Both the position numbers and the translations under genes were made by a program. 40,142 nucleotides of DNA from Bacteroidales bacterium. GTDB lineage: Bacteria; Bacteroidota; Bacteroidia; Bacteroidales; UBA932. How positions within the stretch are numbered: the stretch's first letter is position 1; each line of letters starts with the position of its first letter. This document shows positions 17,020 through 25,560 of this stretch, piece after piece. The notes beneath the pieces are model-generated. The model saw only the letters and a program-made list of their open reading frames with translations. It searched no databases and was not told the DNA's origin. The DNA lies in assembly GCA_017446775.1 (NCBI GenBank), contig JAFSQE010000020.1, forward strand, positions 1 through 40,142, given 5' to 3'.

Positions 17020-18141
17020 ATGGGACTTTTTCACAGAAACGAAAACGAAGTCAATTTTGCCGGCGGCAGTAAGAATTTCATGGAGTCACTCCAACGGCAG
17101 AATGACACCGGGACTCTTATTTATCTTGACAACAGACAAGATTTCAACACTAAATCAGTTATTACGGTCGCACCCAACGAGCAGGTGATTTTTATTAGGA
17201 ACGGGGCTATCTATGGCGTTCTTCCGGGAGGCAACCGTTACGAAGTAGAGACAGACAATTATCCAGTATTAAGCAGGATTCGTAACATGCTCTCCGGTGG
17301 CGTGAGCACGTTCTCATGTCAGTTGTACCACGTAAACACAAGTATCCAGGAGGTGCTTTGGGGAACAGCAAATCCCATTGAGTTGGAAGACCATCACCTT
17401 GGGGACGGTATTCCCACCTTGGTCCGTGGTGCAGGGAAATTCCTTGTCAGATTCAATATCGAAGAGGATGATGAGGCTTGTAAAAAAGCGTTCATGCAAT
17501 TAATGGGCGATAAGACCACATTTACCGGAAGTGATTTAAGCTTTTTGTTTCGGGCAAAAATATCGCAAAAGATTAGCTCAGTTATCGGCAAACGGCTTGA
17601 GGAACGGTCACTAACAAGATCCATCAATGCAATATCAAGTCAACTGGAAGATTTCTCCGAGGAAATAAAGCCTTTTTTCGCTGAGCTGTTTGTTACCTAC
17701 GGACTTGAAATGGTCGATTTCTCATTTGAGTCTCTAAATATCGATGACACAGACATCAGACGTAAATACATTGACCGTCTGTCCGCCGCCAAGCACACCG
17801 GCAGTTATGACAAAGCCATGCAGCAGGAACTGCTGGAGAATGTATCCTTGAATCCCGGGGCTGGCGGAGTAGCTAGTGCCGGAGCTGGATTAGGGATGGG
17901 AATGGCCGCCGGTAACGCTTTTGCGAGCATGGCCACTACGGCTTTCGCAAATCCCCAGCCGCAACAGCAGGCTCAGCCTTCGGCTGGTTTTGGAGGACCG
18001 GGACGCTTTGGCGTCAATCCGGCTGCAGCACAACCTGACCCTATGGAGTCTTTGTCGAAAATGAAACAACTTCTTGATGCCGGACTCATCACACAAGAGG
18101 TCTACGACGCAAAGGTAGCCGAGATTATGCAACGCTTATAA
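17020..18141 (+). CDS. SPFH/YdjI-like (virion core protein-like) protein with C-terminal SHOCT-like motif
   Basis: This 373-residue protein starts MGLFHRNENEVNFAGGSKNF and has the pattern of YdjI-type SPFH proteins: NEQVIFIRNGAIYGVLPGGNRYEVET (about 48-73), FSCQLYHVNTSIQEVLWGT, and VRGAGKFLVRF (band-7-like beta strands). A helical stretch follows (ISQKISSVIGKRLEERS...). Residues about 275-338 are a Gly/Ala/Pro/Gln-rich linker, and the last 33 residues (DPMESLSKMKQLLDAGLITQEVYDAKV) form a SHOCT-like oligomerisation motif. SPFH proteins assemble on membranes as rings or microdomains; in Bacillus YdjI works with the PspA-type envelope stress system. There is no N-terminal membrane helix, so membrane contact probably needs the partner proteins encoded downstream. 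Confidence 0.82.
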   Translation: MGLFHRNENEVNFAGGSKNFMESLQRQNDTGTLIYLDNRQDFNTKSVITVAPNEQVIFIRNGAIYGVLPGGNRYEVETDNYPVLSRIRNMLSGGVSTFSCQLYHVNTSIQEVLWGTANPIELEDHHLGDGIPTLVRGAGKFLVRFNIEEDDEACKKAFMQLMGDKTTFTGSDLSFLFRAKISQKISSVIGKRLEERSLTRSINAISSQLEDFSEEIKPFFAELFVTYGLEMVDFSFESLNIDDTDIRRKYIDRLSAAKHTGSYDKAMQQELLENVSLNPGAGGVASAGAGLGMGMAAGNAFASMATTAFANPQPQQQAQPSAGFGGPGRFGVNPAAAQPDPMESLSKMKQLLDAGLITQEVYDAKVAEIMQRL

Positions 18142-18148
18142 TTCCAAT

Positions 18149-18832
18149 ATGAAAAAGACTATTTTTAAAGTCCTTGTAGGACTCGTTTTTCTGGTTGCCT
18201 TTAACGTCCTCTTTTTCTTACTGGGAGGTACGGAAAGGACAACTACAGAATGGATCAGTTATGGATTCATCCATTTCGCCTATCTGTGCATTCTGTTGAC
18301 TCCGCTATTCTGTAAGAATAAGACGGGTCGTGCAGTTCTTAATGCCAGTCTGTACTTAAGGGCACTCATCTATTTCTTCATTGCTTTGATTGCCGGTATC
18401 GTGTTTATAGCGTGGAACCCGGAGGAGATATTATGGCCCACAATAATTCAGGCTGTAATTGCTGCCACCTTCCTTATCATGCAACTGATGAGTGTTACTG
18501 CCAACGAGGTAACAGATGAATCTCTTGCGCGTCAGAGCAAGGAAAAGGTTTACATTCAAGAGCTTGCGTCCAATATGCGAGAAGCGATGCAAAGTGCACA
18601 AGAACCCGAGGCCCGCAAAAAGCTTCGCAGTGTTTACGAACTTCTCAATAGTGCCTCAACAGGCAGTTGCCCGGAGGCTGAAGAAATCGAACTACAGTTA
18701 GCGGCCGATGTTAACGCTTTGTGTATGAATGCCCAGAGCTTTAGTCTCAGTCAAATTGACAATAGCATTTTGGCTATCAAAGAAACTCTGAGAAAGAGGA
18801 ACGCCATAATAAACAAAAGTCGTTTTGCTTAG
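18149..18832 (+). CDS. four-helix membrane protein with helical cytoplasmic tail
   Basis: This 227-residue protein has four predicted membrane helices, near residues 5-26, 35-55, 66-90 and 95-117. A soluble helical tail (118-227) contains EKVYIQELASNMREAMQSA and SQIDNSILAIKETLRKRN. No catalytic motif was recognised. The gene lies 7 nt after the SPFH gene and 13 nt before the next, so it belongs to the same operon. It could anchor the SPFH protein or the ATPase to the inner membrane; that is inferred from position only. Confidence 0.72.
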   Translation: MKKTIFKVLVGLVFLVAFNVLFFLLGGTERTTTEWISYGFIHFAYLCILLTPLFCKNKTGRAVLNASLYLRALIYFFIALIAGIVFIAWNPEEILWPTIIQAVIAATFLIMQLMSVTANEVTDESLARQSKEKVYIQELASNMREAMQSAQEPEARKKLRSVYELLNSASTGSCPEAEEIELQLAADVNALCMNAQSFSLSQIDNSILAIKETLRKRNAIINKSRFA

Positions 18833-18845
18833 CCTGTAACAGAGT

Positions 18846-20231
18846 ATGAAAAAAAATAGTATTGTCACAATAGTTGGCTTGATTGCTTTGCTGTTATCCC
18901 CTGTCGCTATGCGGGCAGCTAATACGCACATTACGAACGAAGGCATTGGCAAGGTGAAGATTGGCGCAACTATTTCAAAATTACCCGATTCTATCAATGG
19001 TGTCTATGACAGAATTGAATTTGCTACCGAAGAGGGCTTTGACGAAGGCGCATACGAGTATACCTATGACGTTTATCACGCTTATTTAAAAGACGCTGTC
19101 GTTTTTGACATCTTTCCCGCAGGAGGCAAAGTAAACTCGATAACTGTATATTCAGATAAGCTGAAGACTAAAAATGGATTGAGTTTAAGTTCTACGCCAA
19201 GAGAACTATTTGCTGCAGGAGGAAAGGCTATTTCTTTTAACGATGGAACCGTGGCAATTGTATGTGACGGTGCTATCTTCTTTGATATGCCCCTCTCTGA
19301 AGCAGGCATTAATAAAGCAGAACAGGCATATTTTGGCTATGAGGTGGCTTTTGATGCATCTGATTTCGAAGAATCCGGACACTCTCGAAGAGTCGTCCTG
19401 AATGGAGAGCATGGCAATCAGCCTGTTGCAACATCTGCACCCAACATGAGCCTTAAGGACACCCTGCTGGCATCTCTATTCCTCGCCGTCCTATTGGCCA
19501 TACTCGGTCATATGATTTATGTCAATTTCTTCGCAAAGCCTTTCCCCGAAGAGACCATTGCGCTACAAGGAACCGACTTGAACAATTCGTATGTAATTTC
19601 CAGAGTGGATAACCTTTACAACAATGTGTTCACTACTTACCAAGAATCAGGGGATACGGAGCCATTGAAGTTCCCTGTAGGCAAACAAGCGGCAAGTGAA
19701 TCCAAGAGAACACTGAAGGATATCTACGACAACCACATGCCGGTTGGCGGGGAAGCAGCCGAAAAGTTAAGGAAGGTATCCATTCTTACAAACCATGCAT
19801 ATAAGCGTTCTTTCACCGGTTCCATTAAATTCCTGGTAATCACAATCATAGTGGGCGTCGGAGCGTGTCTGCTTAATAAAGATGCCAAACCGCTGTTATA
19901 TTTCCTCCCCGCTTGTGTATTATACTATTTCTCATGTATGACACCTTACTATATACAAATGGAAAAGGCGTTGAAGGAGATGAAAACCGGAAGGAGATCA
20001 GGTAGATTTATGGATGCTATCCTCGGCGGCATATTCGGGTTTGCGGCTTCTGCCCCAATGATCGTAGAAATCACCAAGGATGCCAGATCGGGAGAAGTAC
20101 TTGATAAGCGAAACGACAGTTCTCTGCAAATATTCGCATTAGCCCTTTCTATCATTTTGTTCATAATACTTGCATACGTCATGCTTTTCGTGGCTTTGCT
20201 CAATTATGTAAGAAACTACATTTTAAGATAA
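18846..20231 (+). CDS. multi-pass membrane protein with an exported N-terminal domain
   Basis: This 461-residue protein begins with a signal or anchor segment (1-24, KNSIVTIVGLIALLLSPVAMRA). An exported domain of about 180 residues starts GIGKVKIGATISKLPDS, a pattern seen in several periplasmic domains that open with G-x-IxIG. A membrane helix follows at about 208-232 (LLASLFLAVLLAILGHMIYV), then a soluble region, then further helices near 328-345, 350-368, 395-412 and 430-455. I do not recognise the family. In context it could link an outside sensor to the cytoplasmic ATPase/SPFH assembly; this is inference. Confidence 0.7.
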   Translation: MKKNSIVTIVGLIALLLSPVAMRAANTHITNEGIGKVKIGATISKLPDSINGVYDRIEFATEEGFDEGAYEYTYDVYHAYLKDAVVFDIFPAGGKVNSITVYSDKLKTKNGLSLSSTPRELFAAGGKAISFNDGTVAIVCDGAIFFDMPLSEAGINKAEQAYFGYEVAFDASDFEESGHSRRVVLNGEHGNQPVATSAPNMSLKDTLLASLFLAVLLAILGHMIYVNFFAKPFPEETIALQGTDLNNSYVISRVDNLYNNVFTTYQESGDTEPLKFPVGKQAASESKRTLKDIYDNHMPVGGEAAEKLRKVSILTNHAYKRSFTGSIKFLVITIIVGVGACLLNKDAKPLLYFLPACVLYYFSCMTPYYIQMEKALKEMKTGRRSGRFMDAILGGIFGFAASAPMIVEITKDARSGEVLDKRNDSSLQIFALALSIILFIILAYVMLFVALLNYVRNYILR

Positions 20232-20256
20232 TCCAATAATCATAATCGTTAACTTT

Positions 20257-21342
20257 ATGGAACAATCATCATCTTTGAAACTTCAACAGATTGTATGTCC
20301 TTCCTGCGGACGCCCCATCAATTCGTTCAACCCCAATAAACTGATGGCAGATTGCCCGTACTGCGGCAGCAAACTTATCAATCCACTTGTCTCATCTAAG
20401 GAGATACCTGTCCCCGAGCGTATCATCCCCTTTACAACTACAGAGCAGACATTTGAGAATGCCCTGGTCAACAGCCTGATAAATCAGGACTATGTACCTG
20501 TGGACATCTTCAAATCCATTGAGACAGATAATGTTGTACAGGCATTCTTACCCATGTATCTTTTCGAGGGTACTTACACGGCTGCCTGGAGTTGCGAATC
20601 GTCTTACATGGACCAGAAAGTATCTGTAAGTTCAAATTCTGTAAGCACACGTGATGTTAAAAAATGGCGTCCGCAAAACGGTAATGCGGCAGGTAACTTT
20701 GCATTCCTGTGCCTCGCCAACGAAGGTGCGAAAGAGATTCCGGAAGAGCTCCGTCAGTTTACACGTAACTTCCCCTACGATGTAATGATGTCCAAGCCTT
20801 TTGATGAGGACTCGATTGATTACAACGACGATAATCTGATAACACTTGAACGCAATACAGATGCCTCATTGATATGGCAAAAATATGGAAAAGGTAAAGT
20901 AGATGAAACTGCAAGAAAAGCTGCTCTTGAGCAGATAGGGAATCAGGAAATCCGCAACTTCAGGGCTTCATCCAGCTTCCAGGTAACCACTCAGGGTAAA
21001 TATGTCCTGGCACCCTTCTGGTTTGTATATTATACATATAACGGTTCTCAGTATCATTTCTTGATGGATGGTGTGGGCCAAACCACCTCTTATTCATATC
21101 CGGTAAATCACGATGAGGTCAAATGGATCGAGAGTAGGTATAAGATTTCAAATATTTTCAAATGGCTCTGGCCGTTGGCAATACTTATTTGGATCCTTTC
21201 CAAGAGTTTTGTGGCTGGTTTGGTTACGTTTGGAGTCTGGTTCATAGCTAAGATAATTATCAAGAAGGTAATGGAGAGCCAGGTTGTATCTAGATTGGAC
21301 AGTTCAATGAAAGCCCGCAAACAAGCAGCTTCAGAACTCTAA
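20257..21342 (+). CDS. zinc-ribbon protein with C-terminal membrane anchor
   Basis: This 361-residue protein has an N-terminal zinc ribbon: CPSCG (C14, C17) and CPYCG (C33, C36). A central domain of about 240 residues includes YLFEGTYTAAWSCESSY and VLAPFWFVYYTYNG, followed by a hydrophobic hairpin at about 295-330 (WLWPLAILIWILSKSFVAG...). The tail is basic (KARKQAA). Zinc-ribbon plus membrane proteins occur next to SPFH genes elsewhere (for example YdjG near YdjI in Bacillus), which supports a joint function. It is the last gene of the six-gene unit and is followed by a terminator 21 nt downstream. Confidence 0.75.
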   Translation: MEQSSSLKLQQIVCPSCGRPINSFNPNKLMADCPYCGSKLINPLVSSKEIPVPERIIPFTTTEQTFENALVNSLINQDYVPVDIFKSIETDNVVQAFLPMYLFEGTYTAAWSCESSYMDQKVSVSSNSVSTRDVKKWRPQNGNAAGNFAFLCLANEGAKEIPEELRQFTRNFPYDVMMSKPFDEDSIDYNDDNLITLERNTDASLIWQKYGKGKVDETARKAALEQIGNQEIRNFRASSSFQVTTQGKYVLAPFWFVYYTYNGSQYHFLMDGVGQTTSYSYPVNHDEVKWIESRYKISNIFKWLWPLAILIWILSKSFVAGLVTFGVWFIAKIIIKKVMESQVVSRLDSSMKARKQAASEL

Positions 21343-21363
21343 CACATCACATAATGAAACGAG

Positions 21364-21398
21364 TCACCTCTGTCATATGGCAGGGGTGATTTTGTTTT
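21364..21398 (+). terminator. intrinsic terminator of the HerA-SPFH cluster
   Basis: An 11-bp stem (21364-21374 with 21379-21389, two G:T wobbles) has a 4-nt ATAT loop and is followed by TTTTGTTTT (21390-21398). Confidence 0.85.
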
Positions 21399-21422
21399 AT
21401 GATTGGATAGTTATTATTTTTG
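21391..21422 (+). promoter_or_regulatory. complete promoter abutting the UPF0597 start codon
   Basis: TTTG (21391-21394), a 20-bp spacer, and TATTTTTG (21415-21422) match the Bacteroidetes consensus. The -33 lies inside the terminator T-run. Only 3 nt separate the -7 box from the ATG at 21426, so the transcript is probably leaderless. Confidence 0.65.
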
Positions 21423-21425
21423 TGT

Positions 21426-22763
21426 ATGCTTAGCAATTCACAGATACTGGATATAATCCACAGGGAGGTGCAGCCCGCGCTGGGCTGCACCGAACCTATT
21501 GCCGTGGCTCTGGCAGTGGCCAAGGCAGTTGAAATCATAAAAGAGAACTGCCCCTGCTGTTTCACTCAGAGCTGGAGGCTTAAAGCCGACTTTCATCTGG
21601 ATATAGCCGTGAGCGGCAACATCCTCAAGAACGGTATGGGTGTCGGGATTCCGGGCACCGGAATGGTCGGGCTGCCGATTGCTGCGGCGCTGGGCGCCGT
21701 GTGCGGCCAGTCTGCCCTTAAGCTGGAGGTGCTGCAGGGCATCACCCCGGAGGCGGTGGCAAGGGCAAAGGAGCTGGTTAGTGAGCGCAAGGTACGGATA
21801 CGTGTGGCGGACACCCCCCACCTGCTCTACGTCAAAGCTACCGTAACTGCCGACGGCGAGAGCACCGCCAATGCAGAGGTCGACCCTTACGCATACGCGA
21901 TAATCGAAGACGACCACGACCGTATTGTGGAGACCAGCTTTGAAGACAGGATCCTGATGAGCAGCGAGTCGGCGGCCGCGGCATCGGAATCGGCCACGGA
22001 GGGAGAATGGCTCACTGTGAGGCAGATTTACGATTTTGCGCTTGACGTACCGTTTGAAGATATCAGATTTATTCTGGACGACCGCACGCTGAACCTCGCA
22101 CTGGCAAATGAAGGGCTGTCCGGCGATTATGGACTGAAGGTGGGCAAAACCATACGGGAAGGGGCATCGGGCGTGTTTGGCGACGATTATATGAGCTACG
22201 CGATGGCGCTCACGGCCGCGGCGTCGGACGCCCGCATGGCGGGAAGCACCCTGCCGGCAATGTCAAACAGCGGCAGCGGCAACCAGGGAATCACGGTTAG
22301 CATGCCGGTGATAGCTTATGCTCTGCGTCACGATGTGGACGATGAAAGGCTGGCGCGCGCCCTGATCTTAAGCAATCTGGTAGCGATACACATAAAGCAC
22401 TACCTGGGCAAGCTCTCCGCCCTGTGCGGGTGCGTGGTGGCATCCACGGGTTCTTCCTGCGGCCTGGTGTTGCTTAACGGCGGCGGTTATGAGCAGGTGT
22501 GTTACGCTATCAAGAATATGGCGGGCAACATCACCGGAATGGTATGCGACGGCGCCAAGGTCGGCTGCGCCATGAAGGTTGCATCGGGGGTTTCCAGCGC
22601 CATACAGTCTGCCGTTCTGGCTATGCAGGGTACCTGCATCCCATCTACCGACGGCATTGTTACCGACGATGTAGAGCAGACAATCAAAAATGTCGGGGCA
22701 ATCGGTTCTGCCGGCATGAAAACCACCGACAAAATGATTCTGGACATAATGCTCTGCAAGTAG
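21426..22763 (+). CDS. L-cysteine desulfidase family protein (UPF0597/CyuA-like, serine dehydratase alpha-like)
   Basis: This 445-residue Fe-S enzyme probably breaks cysteine down to pyruvate, ammonia and sulfide, as CyuA/CdsA does; serine could be an alternative substrate. The family signature ALGCTEPIAVALA gives Cys21, LCGCVVASTGSSCG gives Cys334, and MVCDGAKVGC gives Cys374 and Cys381. Three of these would hold the [4Fe-4S] cluster. The glycine-rich SNSGSGNQGI (280-289) is also conserved. The start at 21426 (MLSNSQ) leaves the usual roughly 20 residues before GCTEP. The gene ends immediately beside the convergent TPR protein gene, with no gap. Confidence 0.9.
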   Translation: MLSNSQILDIIHREVQPALGCTEPIAVALAVAKAVEIIKENCPCCFTQSWRLKADFHLDIAVSGNILKNGMGVGIPGTGMVGLPIAAALGAVCGQSALKLEVLQGITPEAVARAKELVSERKVRIRVADTPHLLYVKATVTADGESTANAEVDPYAYAIIEDDHDRIVETSFEDRILMSSESAAAASESATEGEWLTVRQIYDFALDVPFEDIRFILDDRTLNLALANEGLSGDYGLKVGKTIREGASGVFGDDYMSYAMALTAAASDARMAGSTLPAMSNSGSGNQGITVSMPVIAYALRHDVDDERLARALILSNLVAIHIKHYLGKLSALCGCVVASTGSSCGLVLLNGGGYEQVCYAIKNMAGNITGMVCDGAKVGCAMKVASGVSSAIQSAVLAMQGTCIPSTDGIVTDDVEQTIKNVGAIGSAGMKTTDKMILDIMLCK

Positions 22764-23522
22764 CTATTCGTCCAGGAGTTTTTCCAGCTTGGTAAGGAAT
22801 TCTGTTACTGCCGCCTCATCGGATGCAGCGGTACGTTGCTGCACGGTAGCCAGGTTATGTTCCATGTATGAGGCGTTAAGCAGCATGCCTCCGCCGACAA
22901 TGGCGGTGATATAGTTCGCCTCTACCGCCTGCCAGGCAGTGAGGGCTGCCCCCGCGTAGCTCATAAGGGTTGTGGGCAACCAGTTTTTCTCTTTCAGATA
23001 GATATGTCCAAGCGGCGGAATAAAAGAGAGTATAAAGGCAGTAGTAGCATTCCTGGCCTTTGGCGCCTCGGCAAAAAGCTTACGCAACTGCGGCGCCTTT
23101 TCTGAATCCAGGGCCACGGCTTTGTTCAAAGCCTCGTCGTATTTTCCATCGCCCGCAAGTATAAGAACGGCATCCCTCTCTGCCGCTTTGCCAGAAGGGA
23201 ATCCTTCATTAAAACAGACCATGGCTCCGGCATAGTTCCCGGTACGGAATAGAGATACGCCCTTGAGATGGTTACTCACCACACGGTCTTCTGCACTTAA
23301 GGCGAACAGCCTGAGCCGGTCAAGCGCATCCAGGGCATCGGTATATCGCTGCAGTTGGATCAGACACTCTGCCCTACCAAGCAGGGCGGCGTTGGCCTGG
23401 GCTGGGGATGCCCCGTTGTAGAGCACCCTCTCATATTCCACAGCCTCAATGGCCTGAGCACTAGCGGTAAATGATGCGCAGAGGAATATGGATATTGTAC
23501 AGAACCAATGCAGCAGTTTCAT
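22764..23522 (-). CDS. exported TPR-like protein with C-terminal hydrophobic DUF5683-like segment
   Basis: This 252-residue protein has a signal peptide (residues 1-22, ending TASAQA). TPR-like helical pairs follow (AALLGRAECLIQLQRYTDALDAL, GVSLFRTGNYAGAMVCFNEG). Around 160-210 is a hydrophobic stretch, NATTAFILSFIPPLGHIYLKEKNW, similar to the PGxGxxY segment of the upstream gene product, so the two look like diverged relatives. It is the last gene of the TM2-LolA-like operon, and its start lies 62 nt inside the preceding gene. Its function is unknown; the operon context suggests envelope assembly or secretion. Confidence 0.7.
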   Translation of the reverse strand: MKLLHWFCTISIFLCASFTASAQAIEAVEYERVLYNGASPAQANAALLGRAECLIQLQRYTDALDALDRLRLFALSAEDRVVSNHLKGVSLFRTGNYAGAMVCFNEGFPSGKAAERDAVLILAGDGKYDEALNKAVALDSEKAPQLRKLFAEAPKARNATTAFILSFIPPLGHIYLKEKNWLPTTLMSYAGAALTAWQAVEANYITAIVGGGMLLNASYMEHNLATVQQRTAASDEAAVTEFLTKLEKLLDE

Positions 23523-24426
23523 TGTAAAACTCTTGATTGTGTATATCTACGCTTATATATGCGCCGTAGATATTACCGATATAGAATATAGAGCAGATAG
23601 AGCCGGATACTATCGTACGCCACGATTTAAGGCCGTATTTATGCCAATTGGCGACGGTGATGCCGGCCAGCGACCCTACGGTCAAAAATGCAGAAAGGGC
23701 TTCGCCCAGACTGCCGGCGTATAGCTGACCGGCGCCAGGCAGAACTGCCGACAGGGCCGATGCTGCCAGAGGCGAGCGCTTGGGGTGGGCGGCTATCGTT
23801 CTTGCGATATCGTCCAGGGCACGTTCGCTGTCGGTAAGGTTGAAATCGGAATATGTGAAGCCGGCCGCAGCAGCATTGTAGCCATTGACATCAGCCTCAA
23901 GGAGCGAAATGCCTGCAAGTTGCAGATGCTTAAGCTCTGATTTGTTTCCCTGATACGATGAGAGAATGGTGCGGGCCTCGCCGTGAAGGCCAAGGTGCGC
24001 CTTGGTCACCACATCAAAAAACAAAGCCGGTTCCAGAGAAGAAGCGCTTAGATAGCGATCGGCGGCCTCGAGCTGCAGGTCGTCAAAAAGGGCCAGGCCG
24101 CGAAGATAAGATAGGGTGTCTGATGGCACCATGTCCGGCTGGGCAAGCAGCACCAGAGCATCATCCCTGAGTCCGCGGTCCAGCAGGTAATTCACAAAAC
24201 CGCGCTGATCGGCTGCATACCTGGGTTGCAGCGAATCATCGTATGCCTCCGGTGTCCAGACAGATGGCTTGATGGGGACAGGCTTTAGATATTGTTTGCC
24301 GGCAGTGCCGATGCGGGAGAAACGCATAAGGCTGTCCGCAAAAGAAAACACTCCCCTCACATGTTGTGCAGGGAGAGTTGCGCTTGCCACAAAAAGGGCA
24401 ATCAGCACCGCAGATATACGTTTCAC
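23461..24426 (-). CDS. exported TPR/DUF5683-like envelope protein
   Basis: This 321-residue protein begins at a GTG that overlaps the upstream stop (GTGA, 24423-24426). It has a signal peptide (1-20, ending TLPAQ) and a helical TPR-like middle (YLRGLALFDDLQLEAADRYLSAS). The DUF5683-like membrane segment SPLAASALSAVLPGAGQLYAG lies near residues 219-240 and is followed by more hydrophobic helices. No enzyme motif is visible. The 3' end overlaps the next gene by 62 nt on the same strand, an unusually long overlap. A structural or sorting role in the envelope is inferred from the LolA-like neighbour. Confidence 0.7.
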   Translation of the reverse strand: MKRISAVLIALFVASATLPAQHVRGVFSFADSLMRFSRIGTAGKQYLKPVPIKPSVWTPEAYDDSLQPRYAADQRGFVNYLLDRGLRDDALVLLAQPDMVPSDTLSYLRGLALFDDLQLEAADRYLSASSLEPALFFDVVTKAHLGLHGEARTILSSYQGNKSELKHLQLAGISLLEADVNGYNAAAAGFTYSDFNLTDSERALDDIARTIAAHPKRSPLAASALSAVLPGAGQLYAGSLGEALSAFLTVGSLAGITVANWHKYGLKSWRTIVSGSICSIFYIGNIYGAYISVDIHNQEFYNETAALVLYNIHIPLRIIYR

Positions 24427-25124
24427 CGCTGGAATGGTTTCTCTACCGTAACGGCATCCGAAGGGATTTCAAAAGAGAACTCTGCGTCGGTTGAATTTGT
24501 GCGTACGTTAGAATAAATGGTTCTGGTAACTGTAGAATCCCGGTTTTTGAGATAATCTATCCCGGTGACTCGTGTGGGGAATACAAACCCCGACGAAAAG
24601 TCGTAGCCAGAGAGATACGTCTTGCTCATCACATCGCCGGAGCCGTTCAAATAGGCGACGTATACCGGCAGGTAATCTTTGAGTACCACCTCTATCGCGG
24701 GGGCTTTATCCGCCTGGCGGGTGGTATAGGTACGTTTAAGGTACCCCCCTTCCTCTGCCTGGGACTTTTGCAGACTATATCCGTAAGAGGCTAGCCCGAG
24801 ATCGGCGCTGCGACCTGACAGGAACAGGTAGAGCAGGTTGTCTTTTGTAGAGAATTCATCGCCGCGGTCGCTGAATGTCTCTTTGGTGGCTGGATTATAC
24901 ACCGACATCTCCCCTTGCAGATTGGTTGTGATTATATATCGAGAAGGGGAAATAAAAACGGTCACCAACCGCCCGTTCCCATTGCAGAACTCACGTTTGG
25001 TGACCGTTGTAACTTTACCATCCAACAGCGTTTTGACCTCTACGTCGGCTGCGACCCTGCTCTGGGCAAACGCAGTCAGCGGGGCAAGAAACGCCAGAAT
25101 GGATATAAAGCCCTTGCGAAGCAC
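24423..25124 (-). CDS. LolA-like outer-membrane lipoprotein carrier protein
   Basis: This protein of about 233 residues is read from a GTG at 25124 that follows the upstream stop by one base (TAA-a-GTG). A longer in-frame start at 25181 exists but would precede the signal peptide (LRKGFISILAFLAPLTAFAQ) with 19 residues overlapping the TM2 gene. The mature part has the LolA/LolB-like alternating beta-strand pattern (VEVKTLLDGKVTTVTKREF, YIITTNLQGEMSVYNPATKET, AEFSFEIPSDAVTV). Such proteins carry lipoproteins or lipids across the periplasm. Its place in a cotranslated envelope operon supports this; the family assignment is by pattern, not alignment. Confidence 0.65.
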   Translation of the reverse strand: MLRKGFISILAFLAPLTAFAQSRVAADVEVKTLLDGKVTTVTKREFCNGNGRLVTVFISPSRYIITTNLQGEMSVYNPATKETFSDRGDEFSTKDNLLYLFLSGRSADLGLASYGYSLQKSQAEEGGYLKRTYTTRQADKAPAIEVVLKDYLPVYVAYLNGSGDVMSKTYLSGYDFSSGFVFPTRVTGIDYLKNRDSTVTRTIYSNVRTNSTDAEFSFEIPSDAVTVEKPFQR

Positions 25125-25125
25125 T

Positions 25126-25533
25126 TTACATCCACATAAAGAATTTGGGATTGTTGTAATAATTTCCGAAGCCTGTGCCATCTACCAAAGCAACAACCTC
25201 GACAATAAGATCGACCAGGGGCACGATTCCGAAGATGCCGCCAAAGGTAAAGAAGTAAGCTGCCCACATCCAGCGTGAAGTACCCATATAGTGACGGTGT
25301 ATACCCAAACCGCCAAGGAAAAAGGTGAGTACAAGGGCAACGCCGTCGTTCTTCTGGCTTACAGCGGGCAAAGCCGGCATAGAGGGCATTGAAGGCATGG
25401 AGTAATCAGCAGATACCTCCACAGCACTTTCAATTGCCATGTCGATAAGGTTGTCGTTGATTGAATAGTCAGCTGCAGATGCTGCAAAACTCAATGCAAA
25501 AACAGCCACGAAGCAAAGGAGTAATTTTTTCAT
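25126..25533 (-). CDS. TM2-domain membrane protein
   Basis: This 135-residue protein has a signal peptide (1-20, ending SFAASAA), a Met-Pro-rich linker (MPSMPSMPALP, about 46-56) and a TM2 domain: VALVLTFFLGGLGIHRHYMG with the second helix YFFTFGGIFGIVPLVDLI. The GxHRxYxG-type motif between the helices is the TM2 hallmark. TM2 proteins are small membrane proteins without a uniform known function. It is first in the four-gene envelope operon, behind the promoter at 25561-25592, and its stop is coupled to the LolA-like GTG. Confidence 0.88.
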   Translation of the reverse strand: MKKLLLCFVAVFALSFAASAADYSINDNLIDMAIESAVEVSADYSMPSMPSMPALPAVSQKNDGVALVLTFFLGGLGIHRHYMGTSRWMWAAYFFTFGGIFGIVPLVDLIVEVVALVDGTGFGNYYNNPKFFMWM

Positions 25534-25560
25534 AATATAAGTTATTTATAGAGATTTGAA

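Noticed and set aside
13520-21342. Known HerA-SIR2, HerA-DUF4297 or HerA-NurA system
   Set aside because: No SIR2, DUF4297, NurA or other nuclease-like motif is present in the adjacent genes.
13164-21425. Integrative element boundaries around the low-GC cluster
   Set aside because: I found no integrase, transposase, tRNA end or matching direct repeats at the edges, so transfer is suggested only by base composition.
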